From an uncultured Microbacterium sp. (GTDB taxonomy: Bacteria > Actinomycetota > Actinomycetes > Actinomycetales > Microbacteriaceae): a stretch of DNA of 64,000 nt. The stretch covers positions 62,001 to 126,000 of the forward strand of contig NZ_FLQR01000010.1 in NCBI RefSeq assembly GCF_900078385.1. Direction: 5' to 3'. A program made the translations under genes and the position numbers. Below are positions 44,393-51,483 of the stretch, piece after piece. Positions within the stretch are counted from its first letter, which is position 1. The number at the start of each line of letters is the position of its first letter. The notes beneath the pieces were generated by a model that saw only the letters and a list, made by a program, of their open reading frames with translations, was not told the origin of the DNA and did no database searches.

Positions 44393-46765
44393 TCAGTCGG
44401 CGAGGGCGGTCGCGACGATGCGGGCGATCTCGTCCGCGCACGGGGTGGCACCGGGCATGGGCGCCTCGTCGCCGGGGACCTGCACCCAGCGCGTCGCGAA
44501 GGCGGCCGCGTCGGCGGGTGTCGCCGTGTCTGCCGCGACGGCGGCGGCGAGCTCGCCCACGGTGCGCACGATCGGCCCGGGCAGGTCATGGCGGTAGTCG
44601 AGGTAGAAGTCCCGTGACGCGAGGTAGTCGTCGAGATCGGGGGTGAGGAAGTAGCTCGGCACGTCGACGACGGCGGCCTCGTACAGGGCGGAGGAGTAGT
44701 CGGTGATGAACAGGTCGGCCACCGTGAGCATCTCCTGCGTGGAGAATCCGTCGGCCGTGTCGACGTCTGCGCCGAACGCCCCGTGCATGAGGGGATGCAG
44801 CTTGACGACCGTGTGGACGCCCACCGCCTCCAGCGCTGCGGTGAGCGCGGGCACGTCGACGGTGACGCTGCCGTCGAGACGGAAGGTCGGCGCGAAGACG
44901 GCGACGTGGCGACCGCGCAGGTGCGGGTGCGCCGCCAGGATGCGGCTGCGGGTCGCCTCCCGCCGGGCCGGATCGCGGAGCCGGTCCACCCGGGGGAGCG
45001 GAGCCACGCGCACGCGGGAGAGCTCGGTGCCGAACGCCTCCGCGTAGGCGGGCCGGCAGTCCTCCGCACTCGTGAGCACGATGTCGTAGCCCTCGTGCAT
45101 CCGCATGGCGCGCGCGATCCGCTCGTCACGGCCCTCCTCCTGGCCGAGGATGCTGATGCCGAACTTCTTGAACGCGCCCAGCGCGTGCCAGATCTGGATG
45201 ACGGTGAGGTCGCTCTTGTGCCGGAGGACGCTCGCGACGATCGCGTACGTGTCGACGACGAGGACGCGGGCGGTCGCGACGTGGTAGAGCTGCGCGAGCA
45301 TGTGCACGGCGTAGCCGACCTTGCCGAACAGCCCTGGCGGCACCATCCGGACGAGCGTCACGACCCGCACGCGGGGATCGAGACGCTCGATGGCCGCGCG
45401 CAGGTCGACGAAGTCGTCCGGGATGGTCGGGTGCTCGCGGCTGATCATGACGACCTTGTGCCCTGCGGGCAGCAGCTTCAGCGGGGCGTACACGAGCGCG
45501 AGGCTCGTCCGCGCGAGCCAGGCGACGGCGAGCCGGATGCCGATGCGCCCCTCGGCGCGGGTCGGCTCCGGGGTTCCGCCCGGGGCGACGGCCGCGCGCT
45601 CCACGACGGCCCGGGGGCGCAGCAGCAGCTCCCGGACGATCCGTTCGCTCGAGCGGCCGTCGCAGGCCGACATGAACTCCTGGCGGAACGCGGTCGCCGC
45701 CTCGGACGTCCGCGCCGACCGGATCGCGCCGGCCAGGTCGCCGCCCTCTGCGACGAGCGGGCCGGTGACGTAGTCGGCGAACGGACGGTAGAAGTCGCGG
45801 CTCGCGGCATAGTCCGCGAGGTCGGGGCAGAAGAAGACGATGGGCCGGTCGAGGAGGGCGAACTCGAAGATCGCCGACGAGTAGTCCGTCACGAGCACGT
45901 CGGCCGCCATCATGAGCTCCGTGAGCTCCCGGTCGCGGGTGACGTCGACGACCCCGCTCACGTCGGGGCGGAGGACGTCGAGGGGCGCCACGAAGGGGTG
46001 CATCTTGACGAGGAGCACCCAGTCGTCGCCGAGGTCACGGACCAGGTCGGCCCAGGGCACGCTGTCGGTGTCGAACGTCGCGGAGAGCTGACCGTCGCCG
46101 CGGAAGGTGGGGGCGAAGAGCGCGATCTTGCGGTCGGCGGGGATGCCGTGGCGCTCCCGCACGGCCCGCGCGGCCGCGGCGACACGCGCCTCGTCGAAGA
46201 AGACGTCGGTGCGGGGGACGCCGAGCGCGTGCACGCGCGACACGTCGATCCCGTACGCCTCCGCGTAGTCGGGTCGGATGGCCTCGGAGCTGACCGTCGC
46301 ATCGGTGTAGTTGCGGTGTGCGAGCGAGCCCGGCAGCGGGCCGCCGGGCAGCCCCGCCCGGCTCCATCCGACGCGCTTGAACGCGCCGGCGGCGTGCCAG
46401 ACCTGCACCAGCCGCGTCTCCGGGCGGATGCGCAGCGGGTACACGAGGGGGTAGAAGTCGTCCAGGACGATGGTCTGCGCGGTCGCCATCAGGCGCGGCA
46501 GGCGCCACATGTCCCGCAGCGGGCGCCGTGCACGGAGGGCGGGCTTGAAGATCCCGATCACCTCGGCGGCGGGGTCCTGACGGACGGCCTCGTCGCGCAG
46601 CGACGCGAAATTCCCGGAGAAGTCGGCGCGGGCATCGGAGAGGAAGAGGATGCGGCCGGCCACGACGGGCCGCCGGGCCCAGAGCCGGTACATCAGGATG
46701 TACGGCGCGAAGCGCCATCGCTGGAGGAAGGCGCTGCCGCGCAGCAGACGGCGCAGTCGACGCAC
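44393..46765 (-). CDS. Tandem two-module CDP-alditol phosphotransferase (TagF-like)
   Basis: A 790-residue protein with two complete TagF-type GT-B modules in one chain. Module 1 (about 35-385) has 'WHAAGAFK' (123-130), 'APTFRGDG', 'KMHPF' (254-258) and 'TDYSSAIFEFALLDRP' (from 293). Module 2 (about 425-790) has 'WHALGAFKK' (526-534), 'APTFRLDG', 'KLHPL' (655-659) and 'TDYSSALYEAAVVDVP' (from 688). Both catalytic His-bearing sites look intact. Bimodular enzymes of this kind could add two different units in alternation or act as primase plus polymerase. The GTG start follows a GGAGG ribosome site. Confidence 0.9.
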   Translation of the reverse strand: MRRLRRLLRGSAFLQRWRFAPYILMYRLWARRPVVAGRILFLSDARADFSGNFASLRDEAVRQDPAAEVIGIFKPALRARRPLRDMWRLPRLMATAQTIVLDDFYPLVYPLRIRPETRLVQVWHAAGAFKRVGWSRAGLPGGPLPGSLAHRNYTDATVSSEAIRPDYAEAYGIDVSRVHALGVPRTDVFFDEARVAAAARAVRERHGIPADRKIALFAPTFRGDGQLSATFDTDSVPWADLVRDLGDDWVLLVKMHPFVAPLDVLRPDVSGVVDVTRDRELTELMMAADVLVTDYSSAIFEFALLDRPIVFFCPDLADYAASRDFYRPFADYVTGPLVAEGGDLAGAIRSARTSEAATAFRQEFMSACDGRSSERIVRELLLRPRAVVERAAVAPGGTPEPTRAEGRIGIRLAVAWLARTSLALVYAPLKLLPAGHKVVMISREHPTIPDDFVDLRAAIERLDPRVRVVTLVRMVPPGLFGKVGYAVHMLAQLYHVATARVLVVDTYAIVASVLRHKSDLTVIQIWHALGAFKKFGISILGQEEGRDERIARAMRMHEGYDIVLTSAEDCRPAYAEAFGTELSRVRVAPLPRVDRLRDPARREATRSRILAAHPHLRGRHVAVFAPTFRLDGSVTVDVPALTAALEAVGVHTVVKLHPLMHGAFGADVDTADGFSTQEMLTVADLFITDYSSALYEAAVVDVPSYFLTPDLDDYLASRDFYLDYRHDLPGPIVRTVGELAAAVAADTATPADAAAFATRWVQVPGDEAPMPGATPCADEIARIVATALAD

Positions 46766-46801
46766 GGGGACCTCCGGGACGGGGCGGGCAGGGGACGGTC
46801 G

Positions 46802-46807
46802 ATTCTA
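46802..46807 (-). promoter_or_regulatory. -10 box for the tandem phosphotransferase operon
   Basis: TAGAAT on the minus strand lies 36 nt before the GTG. It gives a leader of about 30 nt with a GGAGG Shine-Dalgarno near 46774, one of the few leadered arrangements in this window. Confidence 0.5.
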
Positions 46808-46860
46808 TGCGGCCCGGCTCGGCGCGACCTGGGCGCTCCGGGCGCGCACGGCGTCGGCGC

Positions 46861-48174
46861 TCAGTCGTCGAGGCGGTGGGGCAGATCGTCCGGCGGCGAC
46901 GGGGCGTCCATTCCGCTCCGCCAGCCCTTCACCAGGGAGGCGCGCGTCGCGCACACGACGATGAGGAACCACCCGAAGCCGCCCAGGAGCGAACTCGTCA
47001 CGACGGAGTCGGCAAGCAGCACGATGAGGATCAGCGGCGGCCAGGTGTACACCGTCGACCGGCGCTCGGACGCCGTCACCCAGGCGCGCGCCAGGGCCAG
47101 GCCCGCGAAGGCGAGGAGGAGCACGACCCCGACGGCGCCGGCCTGCAGCAGCACGTCCATCCACGCGTTGAGCGCCGATGCGTGGTCGCCGCGCACGAGG
47201 AAGCGGATGAAGCTGTACGGCATGACACCGTCCGGCCACGTGCCGACCCAGCCCCACCCCTGCACGGGCTGGACGGCGGACAGGTCGAGGATCGCGTTCC
47301 AGAGCCTCGACCGGGTGAGGAAGTCCGGCTCGGCGTTGAGCCAGTACACGAGGGGACGGCGGAACGCGTAGACGAGGATCCCCGCCACCGTGAGGACGCC
47401 GGCGATGGCCCACTGCAGGGTCGGTCGGGCGGCCTTCGGGGTGCGGCGGACGACGGCGAGGATGCCGGTCGCGAGGCCGGCGACGACGACCATCAGAAGG
47501 ACGATGGGCGACGCCGTGAACACCGCGAGGGCGCCCGCCAGCGTGACGGAGAAGATCGACAGGCCCGGTGTCACCGAGCGCGTCCGCCACTCCACGAGGA
47601 ACGTGATGAGCGCGATGATCGTGACGAGCCCGAGCTGTGTGCGGGTGCCGAAGAGGCCCTGGATGGGTCCGCCGTCGGCCAGGTTCCCCGCGATCCGCAG
47701 GAACGGGATCGGCAGGTCGAGCAGGACCCCGCTGAGCACCTCGACGACCAGCGACGCGCTCAGCAGCACGCGCAGCACGTCCCCGGTCGCGCGGACCGTC
47801 TGGAGCGTGTCGCGGAACTGGGCCACGACGACGGCGAGCAGGGTGGGGGCCGCCAGCTGCAGCCATCCCATGACCCCCTCGACGGGCGCGCGCGACCACA
47901 GGGTCGTCAGGAGCAGCCAGATCAGCAGCGCCGCGAGCGTCGTCGGCATGAGTTCGATGACACGCCACTCGCGCCGCCGCGCCGCGAGCAGGGCGACGCC
48001 GATGACGCAGAGGCCGACGATGATCGCACCGTACCCCGCGTCGCCGATGAGACTGCGCAGGACGTGGGTGGAGAAGAGGGCGGCGATCGCGATCGTCGCG
48101 AAAACCGCCGCGAACGCCGAGGAGCGCAGCAGCGACATGGTCTGGCCGCTCGGCGTCGGCACCCCGGCGGTCAT
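46861..48174 (-). CDS. O-antigen ligase / polymerase-like membrane protein (1)
   Basis: A 437-residue protein with ten or more membrane helices and the WaaL/Wzy_C layout: helices, then a large outside loop with 'GGPIQGLFGTRTQLGL', 'RSRLWNAILDLSAVQPVQGWGWVGTW' (core 'RSRLWNAILDL' and 'GWGWVGTW'), and 'ALNAWMDVLLQAGAVGVV'. The Arg/His residues of these loops are the hallmarks of the family. In Gram-positive bacteria such proteins polymerise or ligate glycan chains outside the membrane; the acceptor here is unknown. The ATG overlaps the upstream ligase stop (ATGA). A second in-frame ATG twelve codons later is possible. Confidence 0.85.
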   Translation of the reverse strand: MTAGVPTPSGQTMSLLRSSAFAAVFATIAIAALFSTHVLRSLIGDAGYGAIIVGLCVIGVALLAARRREWRVIELMPTTLAALLIWLLLTTLWSRAPVEGVMGWLQLAAPTLLAVVVAQFRDTLQTVRATGDVLRVLLSASLVVEVLSGVLLDLPIPFLRIAGNLADGGPIQGLFGTRTQLGLVTIIALITFLVEWRTRSVTPGLSIFSVTLAGALAVFTASPIVLLMVVVAGLATGILAVVRRTPKAARPTLQWAIAGVLTVAGILVYAFRRPLVYWLNAEPDFLTRSRLWNAILDLSAVQPVQGWGWVGTWPDGVMPYSFIRFLVRGDHASALNAWMDVLLQAGAVGVVLLLAFAGLALARAWVTASERRSTVYTWPPLILIVLLADSVVTSSLLGGFGWFLIVVCATRASLVKGWRSGMDAPSPPDDLPHRLDD

Positions 48175-49571
48175 CGTCCGCGCAGCCGCTCGCCCTGCTC
48201 CCCGACGAGCCGGCGCTCGGCCGGGCCGCGGTCCACGAGCGGCGCCTGCTTGATCTTGAAGGCCAGGAGGATGACGAGGAACCAGCCCCAGGCCAGCAGC
48301 GGGCCGGATTCGGCCAGTCCGCGCACCAGCAGGATGGCTCCGGTCAGCGTCGGGACGAGGGTCCCCGCAGAGTAGGGGCGGTCCGAGACGAGGTCCCAGC
48401 GCGGACGGTCCACCGCGAAGAACCACGCGCGCCAGACGTACGCCAGGAAGGTCAGGGCGATGAGCACGAGACCGACGATGCCGAGCTGGAAGAACACGTC
48501 GATCCACATGTTGTGCGCCTGCATGACCGTCTCGCCGTGGTCGACGATCCATTCGTCGAAGCCGGGGTCGGTCGGCACCCACGGTGTGGAGAACCCCCAG
48601 CCGAGCACGGGTCGCTCCACGGCGCGCTCCATGACGGCGCCCCAGATCCCCTCGCGTCCGGTCAGGTCGGCGGAGCGGCCGAGGAGCGCGAAGACGGCGT
48701 CGCGGGCGAGCCAGAGCGCCGTCAGGCCCCCCACCGCCACCACGAAGTAGGCGAGGTAGAAGCGCGTCCGTCCGCCGGGGCGGTTCGAGGTGCGCATGAG
48801 CAGCGCCGTCAGGAGGACGACGACGACGGCCGCGGCGGCCAGGTACGCCGTCGCAGAGCCCGCGCGGACGAACAGGTAGCCGGCCAGCACCATCCATCCG
48901 ATGAGGAGCACGCGGCGCGGCGCTCCGCCGGCGAGGCGCACGCCGAAGACGACGAGGGCGAGCAGCGCGACGTAGGCGAGGTCGTTCGCGTTGCCGAACA
49001 GCCCCTGGATGCGCCCCCCGTCGAAGAGGTTGTCGCGGGACCAGAGCACGATCGGGTCGTCCACCGGACCGTCCGGGCGCACGAAGCCGGGGAGGATCGG
49101 ACCCTGCCAGATCAGCGAGACCCACAGCTCGAACACGAGCGACAGGCCCAGGATCCACTTCAGCGCCGACGCTACCGCCCGGATCAGCTCGCGCCACGTG
49201 AGCACGGCACCGACGAACATCGCCTGCACCGAGGTCGTGAGCAGCAGCAGCAGCGTCATGGCGGTGGCGGTGGGCCACGCGCTCCAGAGCAGCGACGCCA
49301 CGGCCCACGCGATGTAGGCGACGGCGAACCAGGGGAGCCGGCGCCACTGCACGACGGGGCGGAGCGTCACCCACAGGAGGACGGAGACGAGGCCGGAGCC
49401 GGCGGCGACGATCGCGGAGCCCAGCGTCCCCAGCGCCAGGAGCCAGCTGGTCCCTGCGAGGGCACCGGCGAGCACGAAGATGCACCACCCGCGCAGCAGC
49501 AGGTGGCCGGTCTTCTCCCGCACCGGCGCCTGGGGCGGCGCCGAGATCGGGTGCATCGTGTGAACAGTCAT
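48171..49571 (-). CDS. O-antigen ligase / polymerase-like membrane protein (2)
   Basis: A 466-residue paralogue of the downstream gene with the same landmarks: 'GGRIQGLFGNANDLAYV', 'GREGIWGAVMERAVERPVLGWGFSTPW' (core 'GREGIWGAV'), 'VMQAHNMWIDVFFQLGIVGL' where the 'AHN' histidine is typical of WaaL-type active loops. It keeps the 'AHN' that copy 1 has as 'ALN'. A TAGCCT box lies 8 nt before the ATG. Both genes are co-transcribed, and the divergent manA start is 40 nt away. Confidence 0.87.
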   Translation of the reverse strand: MTVHTMHPISAPPQAPVREKTGHLLLRGWCIFVLAGALAGTSWLLALGTLGSAIVAAGSGLVSVLLWVTLRPVVQWRRLPWFAVAYIAWAVASLLWSAWPTATAMTLLLLLTTSVQAMFVGAVLTWRELIRAVASALKWILGLSLVFELWVSLIWQGPILPGFVRPDGPVDDPIVLWSRDNLFDGGRIQGLFGNANDLAYVALLALVVFGVRLAGGAPRRVLLIGWMVLAGYLFVRAGSATAYLAAAAVVVVLLTALLMRTSNRPGGRTRFYLAYFVVAVGGLTALWLARDAVFALLGRSADLTGREGIWGAVMERAVERPVLGWGFSTPWVPTDPGFDEWIVDHGETVMQAHNMWIDVFFQLGIVGLVLIALTFLAYVWRAWFFAVDRPRWDLVSDRPYSAGTLVPTLTGAILLVRGLAESGPLLAWGWFLVILLAFKIKQAPLVDRGPAERRLVGEQGERLRGR

Positions 49572-49611
49572 CTGCGCTCAGGCTATCGCGCGTGACCTTT
49601 AGGCTGAGGGG

Positions 49612-50766
49612 GTGCTCATCGGCCTGACGAACGAGCCCCGCGATTACTCGTGGGGGTCCGCCACCCTGATCCCCGACCTCGTCGGCCGGGCGCCGGACGG
49701 GAGTCCGGAAGCCGAGATCTGGTACGGCGATCACCCGGGCTGCCCCGCGCGCGTCCAGGACGGTTCGGGACGGACGCTGGACGGGCTGATCGCGGACCGG
49801 GGGGAGCGTCCGCTCCCGTACCTGATGAAGCTGCTCGCGGCGGGCAGCTCGCTGTCGATCCAGGCGCACCCCTCCCTGGCGGAGGCGGCCACCGGCTTCG
49901 CCCGGGAGAACGCGGCGGGGATCCCCGTCGATGCACCCGAGCGCACCTACCGGGACGCCAACCACAAGCCGGAGATCATCGTCGCGGTCAGCGACGTGTT
50001 CCGCGCCCTCGTGGGACTGCGTCCGCTCGAGGACACCCGCCGGCTGCTGGCGGAGCTCGGCGAGGGCCCGGGCGTCACCGCGCTCGCGGCCCGGCTCTCC
50101 CGGCCGGGAGCGGACGCGGACATCCTGCGGGAGACGCTCGAGTGGGCGCTGAGCGGGCAGGCCCAGGCCGAGATCGACGATCTCGTCGTGGCGCTCCGGG
50201 CCGCCTCCAGCACCGAGTTCGCCGCCGAGCTGCAGGTCCTGCGCGCCGCGGCCGAGGACTTCCCGGGCGACCCGGGGATCGTCGTGGCGCTCCTGATGAA
50301 CCTCGTCGAGCTGCACCGGGGCGAGGCGCTGTTCGCACCCGCCGGGGTGCTGCACGCCTATCAGGACGGCCTCGGCGTCGAACTCATGGCGGCCAGCGAC
50401 AACGTGCTGCGCGGAGGACTCACGCCGAAGCACATCGACGTTCCCGAGCTGATGCGGATCGTCGACACCACCCCGGAGCCCGCGCCCCTCGTGACGCCGA
50501 TGACCGTCGACGGTGCCGAGGTCTTCGACGTCGGCATCCCCGACTTCGCGCTCGTCCACGCCGCCGTGCACTCCGGCCGGGCGCAGCGCCTCGCGCTCGC
50601 CGGGCCCGCCATCGCGCTCGTCACCCGCGGCGAGGTGACCGTGACGGCGGCCGGCGGCGCTCTCACGCTGCGGCCCGCGGAAGCCGCCTACCTCACGGTC
50701 GACGAGACGAGCGTCGAGCTCACCGGCGAGGGCGACGTGTTCCTCGCGCAGCCCGGCCGCCCCTGA
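49612..50766 (+). CDS. manA: Mannose-6-phosphate isomerase, class I
   Basis: ManA interconverts fructose-6-phosphate and mannose-6-phosphate, feeding GDP-mannose synthesis. The 384-residue protein shows the zinc ligands in 'LSIQAHPS' and 'NHKPEIIVAV', and 'APAGVLHAYQDGLGVELMAASDN' (core 'LHAYQDGLGVELM') with 'GGLTPKHID'. The GTG start lies 6 nt after TAGGCT (49600-49605). It lies upstream of whiB on the same strand; in mycobacteria manA is also close to whiB2. Confidence 0.95.
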   Translation: MLIGLTNEPRDYSWGSATLIPDLVGRAPDGSPEAEIWYGDHPGCPARVQDGSGRTLDGLIADRGERPLPYLMKLLAAGSSLSIQAHPSLAEAATGFARENAAGIPVDAPERTYRDANHKPEIIVAVSDVFRALVGLRPLEDTRRLLAELGEGPGVTALAARLSRPGADADILRETLEWALSGQAQAEIDDLVVALRAASSTEFAAELQVLRAAAEDFPGDPGIVVALLMNLVELHRGEALFAPAGVLHAYQDGLGVELMAASDNVLRGGLTPKHIDVPELMRIVDTTPEPAPLVTPMTVDGAEVFDVGIPDFALVHAAVHSGRAQRLALAGPAIALVTRGEVTVTAAGGALTLRPAEAAYLTVDETSVELTGEGDVFLAQPGRP

Positions 50767-50849
50767 TCGCCGCGGTCACCTGCGGCATCCGCCGCGCCCG
50801 CGCGGATCGTCCCGCACCAGGCGGGTGATGGCGTGCTCGCCCCCCGGAT

Positions 50850-50878
50850 GGTGTGACACCCCGCGAGCGGATGTCACA
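50850..50878. promoter_or_regulatory. Inverted repeats TGTGACA / TGTCACA upstream of whiB
   Basis: TGTGACA (50852-50858) and TGTCACA (50872-50878) form a perfect 7-bp dyad with a 13-nt spacer. The left arm also sits inside an 11-bp palindrome GGTGTGACACC (50850-50860). This could be a regulator site or the hairpin of a manA terminator. The half-sites look CRP-like (TGTGA/TCACA), but the spacing is not that of CRP. Confidence 0.4.
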
Positions 50879-51020
50879 GCGGATGCCGGTGTTGGCGGCG
50901 CAACCCGCAGGTTCTGGGACACATCGTCGCGGGGCAGGGCGGGCGCCACGCGGCGTGCGCGACACGCCGGGCGAGCGTCAAGAAGGTTCAATGTCGGCTT
51001 GAGGCTTTACGATCTGCGAC

Positions 51021-51060
51021 TTGACCGGGGCGAATGACAAGGGTGTAATTATCCCTACAC
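51021..51060 (+). promoter_or_regulatory. whiB promoter with dyad over the -10 box
   Basis: TTGACC (51021-51026) and TGTAAT (51044-51049) are separated by 17 nt, a good sigma-70-type promoter with a start near 51056. GTGTA (51043-51047) and TACAC (51056-51060) form an inverted repeat exactly over the -10 and start site, a position suited to a repressor. Confidence 0.65.
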
Positions 51061-51096
51061 ACAGACATCGTGTGGATATACAGGTGGGAGAGCGAG

Positions 51097-51417
51097 ATGA
51101 CGGGTTACCGTTCCGGCGTTCCCGAGAATTGGTTCGTCGATCCGATCAATCTCGGAGTGCCCGGCGTGCGTCGGCCCGCCGAGACCGGCGAGGACACTGC
51201 CCTCGCCTGGCAGTCCGAATCGCTCTGCGCGCAGACCGATCCCGAGGCCTTCTTCCCGGAGAAGGGCGGCTCGACCCGCGACGCGAAGCGCATCTGCGGG
51301 TCGTGCGACGTGCGCGGGGAGTGCCTCGAGTACGCCCTGCAGAACGACGAGCGCTTCGGCATCTGGGGTGGGCTGAGCGAACGCGAGCGGCGCAAGCTCA
51401 AGCGGCGCGCGAGCTGA
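51097..51417 (+). CDS. whiB: WhiB-family iron-sulfur transcription factor
   Basis: A 106-residue Wbl protein with four [4Fe-4S] cysteines at C44, C67, C70 and C76 ('RICGSCDVRGEC'), the turn 'GIWGG' (88-92) and a basic DNA-binding tail 'SERERRKLKRR'. Such proteins control division, sporulation or stress responses with the principal sigma factor. Location beside manA, the DUF3499 gene and the zincin matches WhiB2/WhmD, linked to cell division, so that subclass is likely. The ATG has GGGAG 7 nt upstream; a GTG nine codons earlier is in frame but lacks a ribosome site. Confidence 0.93.
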   Translation: MTGYRSGVPENWFVDPINLGVPGVRRPAETGEDTALAWQSESLCAQTDPEAFFPEKGGSTRDAKRICGSCDVRGECLEYALQNDERFGIWGGLSERERRKLKRRAS

Positions 51418-51483
51418 CCGATCCCGGCGAATCGCGCGCGGCTGCCTCTGCTGTCGCGACGCGCCGCCTAGGCTGACCACGTC

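Larger units (their letters stand above)
50767..51096. other. 330-bp region between manA and whiB
   Basis: No gene is visible. The first part holds a hairpin/operator-like inverted repeat (50850-50878). The second part holds the clearest two-box promoter of the window (51021-51049) and the leader of whiB. The long leader and two dyads suggest that whiB is regulated more than its neighbours. Confidence 0.6.

Noticed and set aside
46861..50571. 1236-codon open frame on the minus strand
   Set aside because: Only the last 437 codons, from 48174, are the ligase-like protein. The rest is antisense to manA and out of frame with the second ligase.
50852..50878. CRP binding site upstream of whiB
   Set aside because: TGTGA and TCACA half-sites are present but 17 nt apart instead of 6, so only a generic inverted repeat is reported.
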